DNA of 64,000 nucleotides from Kluyvera cryocrescens NBRC 102467 (GTDB taxonomy: Bacteria; Pseudomonadota; Gammaproteobacteria; Enterobacterales; Enterobacteriaceae): contig NZ_BCTM01000015.1 of assembly GCF_001571285.1 (NCBI RefSeq), positions 30,871-94,870 on the forward strand, read 5' to 3'. Position numbers and translations under genes: made by a program. Within the stretch, counting starts at the first letter, position 1, and each line of letters begins with the position of its first letter. Below, piece by piece: positions 37,902 through 49,745 of this stretch. The notes beneath the pieces were generated by a model. That model was not told the origin of the DNA and searched no databases. It saw only the letters and a list, made by a program, of their open reading frames with translations.

Positions 37902-38918
37902 ATGTCAACGCTGCGCCTGCTGCTTTCAGACTCTCACGACCCTTGGTTTAACCTTGCCGTTGAGGAGTGTATTTTTCGCCAGATGCCCGCGACCCAGCGC
38001 GTACTCTTTTTGTGGCGTAACGCCGATACCGTCGTCATCGGCCGGGCGCAAAACCCGTGGAAAGAGTGTAATACCCAACGCATGGAAGAAGATCATGTCC
38101 GCCTAGCGCGTCGAAGCAGCGGCGGCGGCGCGGTCTTCCACGATCTCGGTAATACCTGTTTTACCTTTATGGCAGGTAAACCGGAGTATGACAAAACCAT
38201 CTCCACGTCTATCGTGCTGGAAGCGTTAAATTCGCTGGGGATCACCGCGGAAGCTTCTGGCCGTAACGATCTGATTGTTAAAACCGATGAGGGCGATCGA
38301 AAAGTCTCGGGCTCGGCCTACCGCGAAACCAAAGATCGCGGCTTCCACCATGGCACGCTGTTGCTCAATGCCGATCTGAGCCGTCTGGCCAACTACCTCA
38401 ACCCGGATAAGAAAAAGCTTCAGGCCAAGGGGATCACCTCCGTTCGCGGCCGCGTGGCGAATCTGGTTGAGTTGTTGCCGGACGTGACTCACGAACAAAT
38501 CTGTGAAGCCGTGACAGAAGCCTTCTTCCAGCACTACGGCGAGCGCGTCGAGGCAGAAATTATCTCCCCAGATAAAACCCCTGACCTGCCGAATTTCGCG
38601 GAAACCTTCGCTCGCCAGAGTAGCTGGGAGTGGAACTTCGGCCAGGCACCCGCCTTTTCACATCTACTGGATGAGCGCTTCACCTGGGGTGGCGTAGAGC
38701 TGCATTTCGACGTTGAGAAAGGTCTAATTACCCGCACACAGGTATTTACCGATAGCCTGAACCCCGCGCCGCTGGAAGCGCTTGCCGCGCGTTTACAAGG
38801 CTGTCAGTACCGTTCAGACGTGTTACAGCAGACCTGTGAAGCGTTGATTGCTGATTTTCCGGAACAAGAAGGTGAGCTGCGAGAGCTGTCGATGTGGATT
38901 GCAGGGGCCGTGCGCTAA
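37902..38918 (+). CDS. lplA: Lipoate-protein ligase A
   Basis: Activates free lipoate with ATP and transfers it to E2 and GcvH domains. It has 338 residues, as in E. coli. The lipoate-binding loop [15 protein letters not shown] is near residues 69-83, and the catalytic lysine region is [21 protein letters not shown] near 130-150. The C-terminal accessory domain begins near 245. AAAGGAA precedes the ATG. REP-like hairpins follow between it and convergent deoD. Confidence 0.97.
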   Translation: MSTLRLLLSDSHDPWFNLAVEECIFRQMPATQRVLFLWRNADTVVIGRAQNPWKECNTQRMEEDHVRLARRSSGGGAVFHDLGNTCFTFMAGKPEYDKTISTSIVLEALNSLGITAEASGRNDLIVKTDEGDRKVSGSAYRETKDRGFHHGTLLLNADLSRLANYLNPDKKKLQAKGITSVRGRVANLVELLPDVTHEQICEAVTEAFFQHYGERVEAEIISPDKTPDLPNFAETFARQSSWEWNFGQAPAFSHLLDERFTWGGVELHFDVEKGLITRTQVFTDSLNPAPLEALAARLQGCQYRSDVLQQTCEALIADFPEQEGELRELSMWIAGAVR

Positions 38919-38921
38919 TAA

Positions 38922-38995
38922 ATTGCCGGAGGGCGGTTACGCCTTCTCCGGCAATAGTCAAACTTGTCAGCCCGGTAAGCATAGCGCCACCGGGC
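38922..38995. repeat. REP/BIME-type hairpin pair between lplA and deoD
   Basis: Two palindromic units lie back to back. The first has arms ATTGCCGGAG and CTCCGGCAAT (38922-38955), and the second has GCCCGGT and ACCGGGC (38970-38995). This is the usual REP form and position at a convergent 3' junction. Confidence 0.75.
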
Positions 38996-39005
38996 AACAG
39001 ACTGC

Positions 39006-39725
39006 TTACGCTTTATCGCCCAGCAGAACGGATTCCAGCGCGATTTTGATCATATCGTTGAACGTCGTCTGACGTTCAGCAGCAGTGGTCTGCTCGTGGG
39101 TACGGATATGGTCAGACACGGTGCAGATAGTCAGCGCTTTCGCACCGAACTCAGCCGCAACACCGTAAATACCTGCCGCTTCCATTTCCACGCCCAGGAT
39201 GCCGTATTTTTCCATTACGTCGAACATGGTTGGGTCCGGCGTATAGAACAGATCGGCGGAGAAGATGTTACCGACGCGAGCGTCAACGCCCAGCGCTTTC
39301 GCTGCGTCAACCGCATCACGCACCATGCCGAAGTCTGCGATAGCCGCAAAATCGTGATCTTTAAAACGCAGGCGGTTTACTTTGGAATCGGTGCAAGCAC
39401 CCATGCCGATAACCACGTCGCGCAGTTTCACGTCAGCACGTACGGCACCACAGGAGCCCACGCGGATGATTTTCTTCACACCAAAATCGGTGATCAGCTC
39501 TTTGGTGTAGATAGAGCAGGATGGGATACCCATACCGTGGCCCATCACAGAAATTTTACGGCCTTTGTAAGTACCGGTGAAACCTAACATGCCGCGAACG
39601 TTGTTTACTTCACGGACATCTTCGAGGAAAGTCTCAGCAATGTGCTTAGCACGCAGCGGGTCGCCTGGCATCAAAACTACGTCAGCGAAATCACCCATCT
39701 CTGCGTTAATGTGTGGAGTTGCCAT
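39006..39725 (-). CDS. deoD: Purine nucleoside phosphorylase DeoD
   Basis: Hexameric phosphorylase that splits purine (deoxy)ribonucleosides with phosphate. The ATG at 39723-39725 gives 239 residues ([23 protein letters not shown]) with AAGGA upstream; one further in-frame residue would need a TTG start. Motifs include [18 protein letters not shown] and [10 protein letters not shown]. It is the last gene of deoCABD here, separated from deoB by an ERIC element. Confidence 0.98.
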   Translation of the reverse strand: MATPHINAEMGDFADVVLMPGDPLRAKHIAETFLEDVREVNNVRGMLGFTGTYKGRKISVMGHGMGIPSCSIYTKELITDFGVKKIIRVGSCGAVRADVKLRDVVIGMGACTDSKVNRLRFKDHDFAAIADFGMVRDAVDAAKALGVDARVGNIFSADLFYTPDPTMFDVMEKYGILGVEMEAAGIYGVAAEFGAKALTICTVSDHIRTHEQTTAAERQTTFNDMIKIALESVLLGDKA

Positions 39726-39753
39726 CAATTTATCCTTATTAAAATTGAGAAGA

Positions 39754-39878
39754 ATACCCTGAGAATTTCACGTTGTAGGAAGACGATGAATTCGTGAATC
39801 CCCGGGCGCACAGATTCACTATGTGACCGGGGCGAACGAATGAAGTCAACGCATCTACAGCGCGAAAGACAACGGGTA

Positions 39879-39880
<2 letters not shown>
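39754..39880. repeat. ERIC (IRU) element between deoB and deoD
   Basis: About 127 bp. It has the TTCACGTTGTAGGAAGACG arm, the central inverted repeat GTGAATCCCCGGGCGC / TGTGACCGGGGCGA, and ends GCGCGAAAGACAACGGGTAT. Its outer end runs into the deoB stop codon (39879-39881). Confidence 0.88.
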
Positions 39881-41138
<1,258 letters not shown>

Positions 41139-41154
41139 TCAGATCAGTATATAA

Positions 41155-42477
41155 CTATTCGGTGATGCGACGATAGACGGTCGGCGTAATTTCAGGCGCT
41201 TTGTCGTCCAGTTTAATTGCCGCTTTGACGGCTTTCGCCGCGTCCTGCCAGCTGGCTTCGTCTTTCGCATGGATCACCGCCAGCGGACGTTGTCCGTCAA
41301 CGCTGTCGCCCAGACGCGCCATGTCGGTGAAGCCGACGCTGTAATCAATGGTGTCAGATGCCTGACGGCGACCGCCGCCCATCGAAACCACTGCCATTCC
41401 CAGTGCACGGGTGTCCATCGCGCTAACAAAACCTTCGGTATCAGCATAGACCGCTTTGCTGAGCATCGCCGTTGGCAGGTATTTCGCATAGTTTTCAACG
41501 AAATCGGTCGGGCCTTTCTGTGCCGCGACCATACGGCCGAAGATATCAGCCGCCTTACCGTTATCCAGTACAGCCTGCAGCTTAGCGCGCGCTTCGGCGT
41601 CGTCTTTCGCCAGGTTACCGGAGATCAGCATTTCTACACACAGCGCCATGGTGACATCGAACAGACGTGGGTTACGGTATTCGCCGGTCAGGAACTGCAC
41701 CGCTTCGCGAACTTCAACCGCATTACCCGCACTCGATGCCAATACCTGGTTCATATCGGTCAGCAATGCGGTGGTCCGCACGCCCGCACCGTTAGACACG
41801 CCAACAATCGCTTCAGCCAGCGCCGCTGACAGTTCGTAGGTTGGCATAAAGGCGCCGCTACCCACTTTCACATCCATCACCAGCGCATCCAGACCTTCGG
41901 CCAGTTTTTTCGCCAGAATAGACGCGGTGATCAGCGGGATCGAGTCCACGGTCGCGGTGATATCACGAGTGGCATAAAAACGTTTATCCGCCGGTGCCAG
42001 CGAACTGGTTTGCCCAATAATCGCCACACCCACGTCTTTAATAATTTCGCGGAAGCGGTTGTCGTCCGGGAAGATGTCGAAGCCCGGAATCGCTTCCAGT
42101 TTATCGAGCGTACCGCCAGTATGGCCGAGGCCACGACCGGAGATCATTGGAATATAGCCGCCGCAGGCTGCCACCATTGGGCCCAGCATCAAAGAGGTCA
42201 CGTCACCGACGCCGCCGGTGGAATGCTTATCGACAATCGGGCCGTTCAGATTGAGGCTCTTCCAGTCAAGGACGGTGCCCGAATCCCGCATCGCCATGGT
42301 CAGCGAGACACGCTCCGGCATGCTCATGTCATGGAAGAAAATGGTCATCGCCAGGGCCGCAATTTGCCCTTCAGAGATGGTGTTATCGCGAATACCGTTG
42401 ATAAAGAAACGAATTTCTTCATCACTCAGTGCCTGACCATCACGTTTTTTACGAATAATTTCTTGAGCGAGAAACAA
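41155..42477 (-). CDS. deoA: Thymidine phosphorylase DeoA
   Basis: Dimeric phosphorylase that converts thymidine and phosphate to thymine and deoxyribose 1-phosphate. It has 440 residues, the E. coli length. The active-site signature is near residues 80-125 ([18 protein letters not shown] and [18 protein letters not shown]). It sits 52 bp upstream of deoB. A long palindromic repeat separates it from deoC. Confidence 0.98.
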   Translation of the reverse strand: MFLAQEIIRKKRDGQALSDEEIRFFINGIRDNTISEGQIAALAMTIFFHDMSMPERVSLTMAMRDSGTVLDWKSLNLNGPIVDKHSTGGVGDVTSLMLGPMVAACGGYIPMISGRGLGHTGGTLDKLEAIPGFDIFPDDNRFREIIKDVGVAIIGQTSSLAPADKRFYATRDITATVDSIPLITASILAKKLAEGLDALVMDVKVGSGAFMPTYELSAALAEAIVGVSNGAGVRTTALLTDMNQVLASSAGNAVEVREAVQFLTGEYRNPRLFDVTMALCVEMLISGNLAKDDAEARAKLQAVLDNGKAADIFGRMVAAQKGPTDFVENYAKYLPTAMLSKAVYADTEGFVSAMDTRALGMAVVSMGGGRRQASDTIDYSVGFTDMARLGDSVDGQRPLAVIHAKDEASWQDAAKAVKAAIKLDDKAPEITPTVYRRITE

Positions 42478-42518
42478 GGTACCCTCCTATGAAGTTAATA
42501 GCGAGGCTGGGGTGTTAA

Positions 42519-42630
42519 CCCTCATCCTGGCCCTCTCCCAACGAGGGAGAGGGAAGCGTATGGCATGTCTAATGCCACCACGTTACCCGGTTTTCGCCCT
42601 CTCCATCCGGGGAGAGGGTTGGGGTGAGGG
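42519..42630. repeat. Long imperfect palindromic repeat between deoC and deoA
   Basis: The outer arms CCCTCATCCTGGCCCTCTCC (42519-42538) and GGAGAGGGTTGGGGTGAGGG (42611-42630) pair at 16 of 20 positions. Each arm also has its own hairpin: CCCTCTCCC/GGGAGAGGG and CCCTCTCC/GGAGAGGG. It resembles the dispersed CCCTCACCCC-type intergenic palindromes of enteric genomes. It lies inside the deo mRNA. Confidence 0.7.
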
Positions 42631-42652
42631 TGCACCCGTCTGACTTGAAGAC

Positions 42653-43432
42653 TTAGTAGCTGCTTGCGCTTTTACCGTCGCCGTGGCCCAGCGCTTTCAG
42701 CAGGCTTGCCAGCAGCGAAGATGCGCCAAAGCGGTAGTGACGGGAGTCTGCCCAGTCAGCGCCAAACAGTTCGTCAGCGATGGACAGGAACAGCTGTGCG
42801 TCTTCAGCGGTACGCACGCCACCCGCCGGTTTGAAGCCCACGGTTTTTTCCACGCCCATATCACGAATGACTTCCATCATGATGCGCGCGCTTTCTGGCG
42901 TAGCGTTGACCGGCACTTTACCGGTAGAGGTTTTAATGAAATCGGCACCGGCTTTGATGGAGATTTCAGACGCTTTACGAATCAGCGCTTCTTCTTTCAG
43001 CTCACCGGTTTCGATGATCACTTTCAGCAGCACGTTCGCCGCCGCGCAGGCTTCTTTACAGGCTTTCACCAGATCAAAACCGACCTGCTCGTTGCCGGCA
43101 ATCAGCGCGCGGTATGGGAATACCACGTCAACTTCATCTGCGCCGTAAGCGATCGCCGCGCGGGTTTCCGCCAGCGCAATATCAATGTCGTCGTTACCGT
43201 GCGGGAAGTTGGTGACGGTCGCGATACGGATGTTCGGCGTACCCTGTGCGTTCAGCGTTTTACGGGCAATCGGAATGAAACGCGGATAGATGCAGACAGC
43301 AGCAGTGTTGCCAACCGGCGTTTTGGCCTGATGACACAGCGCGATCACTTTCGCATCGGTGTCGTCTTCATTCAGGGTAGTCAAGTCCATCAACTGCAGC
43401 GCACGCAGGCTGCTTGCCTTTAAATCAGTCAT
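42653..43432 (-). CDS. deoC: Deoxyribose-phosphate aldolase DeoC
   Basis: Class I aldolase that splits deoxyribose 5-phosphate to glyceraldehyde 3-phosphate and acetaldehyde. The ATG at 43430-43432 gives 259 residues starting [20 protein letters not shown]. The Schiff-base lysine is K167 in [11 protein letters not shown]. It is the first gene of deoCABD, with DeoR operator-like sites upstream, some inside divergent yjjI. Confidence 0.98.
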   Translation of the reverse strand: MTDLKASSLRALQLMDLTTLNEDDTDAKVIALCHQAKTPVGNTAAVCIYPRFIPIARKTLNAQGTPNIRIATVTNFPHGNDDIDIALAETRAAIAYGADEVDVVFPYRALIAGNEQVGFDLVKACKEACAAANVLLKVIIETGELKEEALIRKASEISIKAGADFIKTSTGKVPVNATPESARIMMEVIRDMGVEKTVGFKPAGGVRTAEDAQLFLSIADELFGADWADSRHYRFGASSLLASLLKALGHGDGKSASSY

Positions 43433-43480
43433 TTTTCTCTCCGACGGCACAGTGCCGTGTAAATCGTTACCTTGCGGGTC

Positions 43481-43496
43481 TGTGACTATTGTAACA
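43481..43496. promoter_or_regulatory. Putative DeoR operator O2 near deoC
   Basis: TGTGACTATTGTAACA matches the DeoR palindrome TGTTAGAATTCTAACA at 12 of 16 bases. It lies about 49 bp upstream of the deoC start, where promoter P2 is expected. Confidence 0.55.
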
Positions 43497-43690
43497 CTGC
43501 CCCGCGCTCACACTTCGACTTTCATCACACTTAGTGAAAACTTCGTACAAATTTGCATTACAACAACGCGACACACTTCAAACTTTAGCGTCAAAGGTGC
43601 GAAATAAAACACCTATTCCGCCGCTGGGATCAAAGGATCGCCGTCTGGCTTTTCATACACTTCTCGCATCGCTCGTCTGAGGAACCGAAC

Positions 43691-45241
43691 ATGCCGACAT
43701 CGATTGATTCACCGCTACTGAAACAGTGCCAACAAATTGTGACAAGCTCCGTGTTAACCCCGGAACAGAAACGTCATTTTCTGGCTTTAGAAGCCGAAAA
43801 TGCCCTGCCATACCCTGAAATTTCAGCACAGGCTCAGGCGGCACTCGCCGATGGCGCGATCTGCGATATGTTCGAAGGTCACGCACCTTATAAACCGCGT
43901 TACGTCCTGCCGGACTACGCGCGTTTTTTGGCTAACGGCTCGGCGTGGCTGGAACTCGAAGGCGCACAGGATCTGGATGATGCACTTTCGCTGCTCTCTA
44001 TCCTGTATCACCATGTTCCATCCGTCACAGCAATGCCGGTGTATCTCGGTCACCTCGATGAACTGCTATCGCCATATGTTAGAATTCTAACACAAGATGA
44101 AATCGATATCCGAATAAAACGTTTCTGGCGCTATCTCGATCGCACGCTGCCGGACGCCTTCACTCACGTCAACATTGGCCCACACGATACCCCAATAACT
44201 CGCGCAATTTTGCGCGCTGAGGCCGAGTTAAAGCAGGTTGCGCCGAATTTAACCTTTATCTACGATCCGGAAATTACCCCTGACGATTTACTGCTTCAGG
44301 TGGCACAGAATATTTGCGAGTGCAGTAAACCGCACATTGCGAACGGGCCGCAGAATGATAAGATTTTCACAAAAGGTCAGTATGGTATCGTCAGTTGCTA
44401 CAACTCACTGCCGGTAGCCGGTGGTGGCAGTACGCTGGTGCGTATGAATTTGCAGCAGGTTGCCCTGCGCAGCCGCTCTCTCGATGACTTTTTCAGCCAC
44501 CAGTTACCGCGCTACTGCCAGCTGCAAACCGAAATCATCAATGCACGCTGCCGCTTCCTCTACGAACAGTCGCACTTCTTTGAGAATAGCTTCCTGGTAA
44601 GTGAAGGGTTGATTGACCCGGACAGATTTGTCCCGATGTTTGGTATTTACTCGCTAGCCGAAGCCGTCAATGTCCTATGCGAGCGTGAAGGCATCCCAGC
44701 ACGCTATGGCAAAGATGACGAGGCCAATCAGTTGGCCTACCGCATCAGCGCCGAACTGGCCGATTTTGTTGCCCGCACGCCGGTGCAATACGGCTGGCAG
44801 CAGCGTGCGTTGTTGCATGCGCAGTCGGGGATCAGCTCAGACATCGGTACCACGCCGGGTGCGCGTCTGCCTTATGGTGACGAACCGGATCCGATAACCC
44901 ATCTGCTGACCGTGGCACCGCACCACGCACACTATTCGGCAGGGATCAGCGATATCCTGACGCTTGATGAAACCGTGAAACGTAACCCGCAAGCGGTGAT
45001 GCAACTGTGTCTGGGCGCATTCAAGGTCGGGATGCGCGAGTTTAGCGCTAACGTTAGCGGTAACGATTTGGTACGCGTTACCGGCTATATGGTGCGCCTC
45101 TCTGATCTGGAGAAATTCCGCGCGGAAGGTTCCCGTACCAATACCACGTGGCTGGGGGAAGAAGCCGCCCGCAACACCCGCATCCTGGAACGCCAACCTC
45201 GCGTCGTAAGCCATGAACAACAGATGCGCTTTAGTCAGTAA
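43691..45241 (+). CDS. yjjI: YjjI family glycine radical enzyme (DUF3029)
   Basis: Putative glycyl radical enzyme of unknown substrate, 516 residues as in E. coli. The C-terminal [15 protein letters not shown] near residue 460 resembles the glycyl radical loop, with G in [17 protein letters not shown] segment near residue 235 contains the candidate thiyl cysteine. GAGGAA precedes the ATG. The partner activase YjjW overlaps its end by 29 bp, so the two are translated together. Two DeoR-operator-like sites lie inside this gene; because the deo promoter is divergent, its 5' half also serves as deo control DNA. Confidence 0.93.
   Translation: MPTSIDSPLLKQCQQIVTSSVLTPEQKRHFLALEAENALPYPEISAQAQAALADGAICDMFEGHAPYKPRYVLPDYARFLANGSAWLELEGAQDLDDALSLLSILYHHVPSVTAMPVYLGHLDELLSPYVRILTQDEIDIRIKRFWRYLDRTLPDAFTHVNIGPHDTPITRAILRAEAELKQVAPNLTFIYDPEITPDDLLLQVAQNICECSKPHIANGPQNDKIFTKGQYGIVSCYNSLPVAGGGSTLVRMNLQQVALRSRSLDDFFSHQLPRYCQLQTEIINARCRFLYEQSHFFENSFLVSEGLIDPDRFVPMFGIYSLAEAVNVLCEREGIPARYGKDDEANQLAYRISAELADFVARTPVQYGWQQRALLHAQSGISSDIGTTPGARLPYGDEPDPITHLLTVAPHHAHYSAGISDILTLDETVKRNPQAVMQLCLGAFKVGMREFSANVSGNDLVRVTGYMVRLSDLEKFRAEGSRTNTTWLGEEAARNTRILERQPRVVSHEQQMRFSQ
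44077..44092. promoter_or_regulatory. DeoR operator O1 inside yjjI
   Basis: TGTTAGAATTCTAACA is a perfect 16-bp palindrome and equals the DeoR operator consensus as I know it. Its centre is 596 bp from the O2-like site, near the 599-bp O1-O2 spacing of E. coli. Confidence 0.8.
44356..44371. promoter_or_regulatory. Putative DeoR distal operator OE inside yjjI
   Basis: TGATAAGATTTTCACA matches the DeoR operator at 11 of 16 bases. Its centre is 279 bp from O1, equal to the E. coli O1-OE spacing as I recall it. The spacing is the main support. Confidence 0.5.
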
Positions 45242-46076
45242 AATCATCCCCTTCTCCTGCGTTGACGGGCCTGGCAGCCGCCTGGCCCTGTTTCTGCAAG
45301 GCTGTAATCTGCGCTGTAAAAACTGCCACAATCCGTGGACGATGGGGCGCTGCAACGACTGCGGCGAATGCGTGCCTCAATGCCCCCATCAGGCGCTAAG
45401 CCTGAGTGAAGGGAAAGTCCTGTGGCAATCTGAGGTATGCCAACAGTGCGATACCTGTCTGCATCTATGCCCGCAGCAGGCTACGCCCATGGCGCAACTG
45501 ATGAGCATCGAGCAGGTTATCCAGCAGATAAGCAAAGTCGCCGCGTTTATCGAAGGAATTACCGTCAGCGGCGGAGAGGCCACCACTCAACTGCCGTTTA
45601 TCTGCGCGCTGTTTCAACGCATAAAAGACGCGCCTGAACTCAGGCATCTCACCTGTCTGGTTGATAGCAACGGCGAATTACCGATAACCGGCTGGGAGAA
45701 ACTACGCCCGGTATGCGATGGCGTGATGGTGGATTTAAAATCATGGGATAACGATGCGCACCTTGCGCTGACAGGAAAGGGCAATACGCGGATTAAACAA
45801 AGTATCCAATGGCTGGCACAGCAAAGAATGCTGAGCGAACTGCGGCTGTTGGTGATCCCGGGGCAAACGGATTATGTGCAGGAATCTGAAGCGTTAAGCG
45901 CCTTTATCAGTGCACTGGGAGACATTCCCGTCCGTCTAAATGCGTTTCACGCGCACGGTGTTTACGGAGAAGCAAAGTCGTGGCGTAGCGCCGGGCCTCA
46001 GGACGTTGAAGCCGTCAGCCAGGCGCTGCAGGCCAGAGGAATAACAAGGATTATCCCTCCGGCACTGTACTTATAG
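45213..46076 (+). CDS. yjjW: YjjW family glycine radical enzyme activase
   Basis: Radical SAM activating enzyme for YjjI, 287 residues. The SAM cluster motif is CNLRCKNCH (CX3CX2C, about 31-38). Two ferredoxin-type 4Fe-4S motifs follow: [12 protein letters not shown] and [21 protein letters not shown] segment (GGE motif) near residue 115 is typical. Its start lies within the last codons of yjjI. The gene ends 6 bp inside the end of the convergent transporter. Confidence 0.95.
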   Translation: MNNRCALVSKIIPFSCVDGPGSRLALFLQGCNLRCKNCHNPWTMGRCNDCGECVPQCPHQALSLSEGKVLWQSEVCQQCDTCLHLCPQQATPMAQLMSIEQVIQQISKVAAFIEGITVSGGEATTQLPFICALFQRIKDAPELRHLTCLVDSNGELPITGWEKLRPVCDGVMVDLKSWDNDAHLALTGKGNTRIKQSIQWLAQQRMLSELRLLVIPGQTDYVQESEALSAFISALGDIPVRLNAFHAHGVYGEAKSWRSAGPQDVEAVSQALQARGITRIIPPALYL

Positions 46077-47348
46077 GGCGAGGAATACGCCGGCAATGGT
46101 GGCGCTCATCAGGTTGGAGAGTGTCCCTGCAGCCACGGCTTTCAGGCCCAACTGAGCGATTTCCTGACGGCGATTAGGCGCCATGCTGCCCAGCCCGCCG
46201 ATAAGAATCGCAATCGAGGAAAGGTTAGCAAAACCACAGAGCGCGAAAGAGATAATCGCTTTGGTGTGGTTGGATATCACCTGCAGCCCGGCAGCGGCGA
46301 CGTCCGCATCAGCCTTCAGGTATTCACCGAAGTTCATGTAAGCCACGAATTCGTTGATAACCAGCTTCTGACCGATAAAGGAGCCCGCGACCGTGGCTTC
46401 GCTCCATGGAACGCCAATGACCCACGCCAGCGGCGAGAAGACCCAGCCCAGAATCAGCTGTAGTGACAGATCCGGATAGTTAAACCAGCCACCGACGCCG
46501 GAAAGAATACCGTTTAACAGCGCAATCAGTGCGATAAATGCCAACAGCATAGCCCCAACGTTCAGCGCTAACTGCATCCCGGAAGCCGCACCCGACGCCG
46601 CAGCATCCAGCACGTTTGCTGGCGCATCGGCATCTTTTTCGTTCTTCTCAAGGGTTGGCGAATCATGCGGGGTTTCCGTTTCCGGCACGATGATTTTGGC
46701 AAACAGCAGGCCGCCAGGTGCCGCCATAAACGAGGCCGCAATCAGATATTCCAGCGGTACGCCCATCTGCGCGTATCCCGCTAATACGGAACCCGCGACG
46801 GATGCCAGGCCGCCACACATCACGGCAAACAGTTCGGAGCGAGTCATGGTCGCAATATAGGGACGCACAACTAAAGGGGCTTCCGTCTGGCCGACAAAAA
46901 TATTCGCCGTCGCCGAGAGCGATTCGGTACGTGACGTTTTGAGTACCGCGCGCAGCGCACCGCCCAGAATACGAATCACGAACTGCATGATGCCGAGGTA
47001 GTACAACACGGCAATCAGCGAAGAGAAGAAGACGATAACCGGCAGAACGCGCAGTGCAAACACAAAGCCGCCGCCGCCAAAGACTTCAAACATCTTGTCG
47101 GAGACCAGGCCGCCAAAGAGAAAACCAATCCCTTCGTTACCATAGGCAATCACATTCGCGACGCCTTCCGACATGGCCAGCAGCACTTTGCGCCCGGCGG
47201 GTACATAGAGAATTAACGCACCGATGCCGACCTGTAAAAGCCAGGCACCCAGCACGGTTCGGAGATTAATCGCTTTACGATTACTGGAAAGCAGCAAGGC
47301 GATGGCAAGTAGCACCACCATGCCAATAAGTCCCATGAGGATTTGCAT
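46071..47348 (-). CDS. CNT-family nucleoside transporter (NupC/NupX-like)
   Basis: Concentrative nucleoside transporter, a proton-coupled inner-membrane importer of nucleosides. It has 425 residues with about ten hydrophobic segments. Family motifs include [15 protein letters not shown] near residue 152, [14 protein letters not shown] and the C-terminal [20 protein letters not shown]. Its place next to deo genes and yjjIW fits nucleoside catabolism. It is not in this position in E. coli K-12. Whether it is closer to NupC or to NupX/PsuT cannot be settled here. It has its own promoter in the 147-bp gap before yjjV; TATAAT near 47404 is a candidate -10. Confidence 0.9.
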   Translation of the reverse strand: MQILMGLIGMVVLLAIALLLSSNRKAINLRTVLGAWLLQVGIGALILYVPAGRKVLLAMSEGVANVIAYGNEGIGFLFGGLVSDKMFEVFGGGGFVFALRVLPVIVFFSSLIAVLYYLGIMQFVIRILGGALRAVLKTSRTESLSATANIFVGQTEAPLVVRPYIATMTRSELFAVMCGGLASVAGSVLAGYAQMGVPLEYLIAASFMAAPGGLLFAKIIVPETETPHDSPTLEKNEKDADAPANVLDAAASGAASGMQLALNVGAMLLAFIALIALLNGILSGVGGWFNYPDLSLQLILGWVFSPLAWVIGVPWSEATVAGSFIGQKLVINEFVAYMNFGEYLKADADVAAAGLQVISNHTKAIISFALCGFANLSSIAILIGGLGSMAPNRRQEIAQLGLKAVAAGTLSNLMSATIAGVFLAL

Positions 47349-47495
47349 ACAGAGTCCCTGTGTATTGAAAATACATGATAATTACGGCAAAACAACGCGG
47401 CGATTATAACGTCACGAAATTATCTTGTTCGGGCAATGTCACAGGTTTAGCGCAAGAGAAACAGGTTAAAAAGTAATAATGAGATCTAAGTCACC

Positions 47496-48275
47496 CTACA
47501 AGTTCGAAAAAAGTGCCGTGGTGTTCTCATAAAGAGCGTGAGCAATCTCATCCGGCGGCTCATCGCGTAAAGTACATAAGCAGGCGAACACCTCGGCAAC
47601 CCGTTCAGGGCGGTTCGGCTGCCCTTGAAAACCGTTTAGCGGCATATCGGGAGCGTCGGTTTCCAACACCAGCGCATGAAGCGGTAACCTGGCCATGACA
47701 TCGCGGGTCTTTTTCGCGCGGGGATAAGATATCGTGCCGCCGACGCCAATTTTATAGCCCAACTGCACGAAGCGTTCAGCCTGTTGCAGGCTGCCGGCAA
47801 AACCATGCACCACGCCTGTTCTCGGAAGATTGTGCCGCTTTAAGTGCAGCGACAACTGATCGTGGGTTCGCCGTGAGTGCAGAATCACCGGCAGATCGTA
47901 GCGTTTCGCCAGCTGCAATTGCGCATCCAGCAGGTACTGCTGGCGTTCAAACTGCGGATTGTCACGATACAAATCGAGACCGATCTCTCCCACCGCGACC
48001 AGTTTTAATGGCTTCTGGGCAATTTCCGCTTCAAGCGCCGCCAGGCTCTCATCGCGATGTCGCTCCACAACAATGGGATGCAAACCTATCGCAGCGTACA
48101 GCGGAGAAAATTGCGTGGCCAACGCCAGCACGCGCGAAAAATTGTCGGCTTCAGTGGCCGGGATAATGATCTTGCCAATCCCGGCCGCGGCGGCACGCTC
48201 GAGACTTGCCGCTTCATCACCGGTGAACGGGGGAAAATCAAAATGGCAATGGGTGTCAATGAAACGGCCGTTCAC
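47496..48275 (-). CDS. yjjV: TatD-family metallo-hydrolase YjjV
   Basis: TatD/amidohydrolase-fold putative metal-dependent nuclease, 259 residues. The metal ligands are in FIDTHCHFDFP at residues 5-15, VGEIGLDLYRD near 100, and VLETDAPDMP near 205. The start overlaps the upstream yjjU stop by 4 bp. The family has 3'-5' deoxyribonuclease activity; the specific role of YjjV is unknown. Confidence 0.95.
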   Translation of the reverse strand: MNGRFIDTHCHFDFPPFTGDEAASLERAAAAGIGKIIIPATEADNFSRVLALATQFSPLYAAIGLHPIVVERHRDESLAALEAEIAQKPLKLVAVGEIGLDLYRDNPQFERQQYLLDAQLQLAKRYDLPVILHSRRTHDQLSLHLKRHNLPRTGVVHGFAGSLQQAERFVQLGYKIGVGGTISYPRAKKTRDVMARLPLHALVLETDAPDMPLNGFQGQPNRPERVAEVFACLCTLRDEPPDEIAHALYENTTALFSNL

Positions 48276-49333
48276 GCCAGGTCCTTATCGTTAAAAAGTG
48301 TATCGTTTCCTGGCAATATGCCGGTCATTGTCGCCGCAGGTATATCGTTGGCAACCGGTATTGCGGGGATAGATGGCACGCTCGGTGCACGGTGGCGGAC
48401 CAGCGGCGGTTTCTCCGCTAACAGTTTACCGATGGTCGCCAGAAAGTAGCGGCCGCATAAACGCCCTATTTTATAGTCCTGACGCAGCGCGGGAATACCG
48501 CTGCCTAGCGCCATGCTTAGCAACGGTTTTGGCGGATAGATTTCAAAAATACGCAGTTTGCCCGGAGGATTTTCAATAAATTGCTGGATCTCGGTATAGC
48601 TAGCCTCATGGTGCTGTACCAGGTTCACCAGCGGCTGCAGGCTACTTTCACCGAGCCAGCGCTCCATACGTTTAAACCATTGCGGCGTGTAATACATTTG
48701 CGACGGAACGGTACGAATAACGACCAGCGTCTTTGCGCCCTGCTTCGCAGCCTCACGAACAGGAATCGCATCGCTCACACCGCCATCAAGGTAACTGACA
48801 CCGTCCAGTGCAACGCCTGGGCGGTAAAAGCCGGGAATCGCGCTGGATGCCCGAATAATATCGAGCCAATTCTGTTTCGTAGGTGAAAAATAGCTGGGCG
48901 TATAGTCATCGCTTCGGCAGGCGCAGATATAAAAGGATTTCCCCAGCTCAAACAAGCGTTCGGCGGTGTCCATCGCCAGCGGCATTTGCCCGGCGGTAGA
49001 ACCAACCAGCCAGTCGAGATCGATAAGGTTACCGCCGCGGACAAAGCGAACCGGGTCGAAAAACTCCCGCCGGGTGGTGTAGCGCATGATGACTTTGCGT
49101 CCATATCCCGGTTGGTGGCATACATAGGCGGAAAGATTTTGTGCACCCGCGGAGGTGCCATAGTAGAGATCGAAAGGGTTGAACTGTGCCCGCATAAATT
49201 CATCAAGCACCCCAGCGGTGAAAATACCTCGCTGTCCTCCACCCTCACAGACCAGCGCCATGCGGCCCGGTTTAAAACGACTCAGCGATAATGGCGCAAT
49301 ATTGCCAAGCGTGACGGGTATACGCTGCCCCAC
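48272..49333 (-). CDS. yjjU: Patatin-like phospholipase YjjU
   Basis: Cytoplasmic patatin-family lipid acyl hydrolase of unclear substrate, 353 residues. The oxyanion loop is CEGGGQRGIF near residue 30, the nucleophile motif GxSxG is YGTSAGAQN near 59, and the Asp of the dyad is in LDGGVSDAIPV near 185. It is upstream of yjjV and overlaps it by 4 bp. A perfect terminator of the next upstream unit lies just before it. Confidence 0.93.
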   Translation of the reverse strand: MGQRIPVTLGNIAPLSLSRFKPGRMALVCEGGGQRGIFTAGVLDEFMRAQFNPFDLYYGTSAGAQNLSAYVCHQPGYGRKVIMRYTTRREFFDPVRFVRGGNLIDLDWLVGSTAGQMPLAMDTAERLFELGKSFYICACRSDDYTPSYFSPTKQNWLDIIRASSAIPGFYRPGVALDGVSYLDGGVSDAIPVREAAKQGAKTLVVIRTVPSQMYYTPQWFKRMERWLGESSLQPLVNLVQHHEASYTEIQQFIENPPGKLRIFEIYPPKPLLSMALGSGIPALRQDYKIGRLCGRYFLATIGKLLAEKPPLVRHRAPSVPSIPAIPVANDIPAATMTGILPGNDTLFNDKDLA

Positions 49334-49402
49334 CTCTGCCTACCTGTTTTTGGATTCTTCAGTCTTACAAAGTAGCCTAAATTCCCGTCCGCTAAAACTA
49401 AT

Positions 49403-49427
49403 AAAGCCAGTCCTCTGGACTGGCTTT
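49403..49427 (-). terminator. ytjA terminator
   Basis: AAAGCCAGTCC-TCT-GGACTGGCTTT is an 11-bp perfect stem just beyond the ytjA stop, with T-rich sequence on the minus strand side. Confidence 0.85.
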
Positions 49428-49455
49428 GCTGTCATGCTACTTTTCGCGTGGCGTT

Positions 49456-49617
49456 CTAGGGCCGTTTACGCCCAGCAAACAGGCTCACCAGGAAGATGAT
49501 GATCCCCACCACGAAGACAATTTTTGCTGCCCAAGCAGCGGTACCCGCCAGTCCACCAAATCCTAATGCGGCGGCAATTAACGCGATAACCAGAAATATA
49601 ATGCCCCAACGAAACAT
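49456..49617 (-). CDS. ytjA: Small membrane protein YtjA (DUF1328)
   Basis: A 53-residue membrane protein of the DUF1328/UPF0391 family with two hydrophobic helices (residues 4-22 and 29-46) and the basic end LFAGRKRP. The ATG at 49615-49617 has GGAG seven bases upstream. Longer frames upstream are not supported. Function is unknown. It lies downstream of osmY on the same strand, as in E. coli. Confidence 0.9.
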   Translation of the reverse strand: MFRWGIIFLVIALIAAALGFGGLAGTAAWAAKIVFVVGIIIFLVSLFAGRKRP

Positions 49618-49702
49618 AAGCTTCTCCTTTACCATAGTTAATGTCGACCGCTTGCTATGAACGTTCAAACCACTCATATGCACTATTTTTAGTGTGGTGC
49701 AC

Positions 49703-49736
49703 ATTTTGTCTCCTGCCAAATACCAGGAGACAAAAT
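49703..49736 (-). terminator. osmY downstream hairpin
   Basis: ATTTTGTCTCCTG and CAGGAGACAAAAT make a 13-bp perfect stem with an 8-nt loop directly after the osmY stop codon. Confidence 0.7.
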
Positions 49737-49745
49737 GACGACTTA

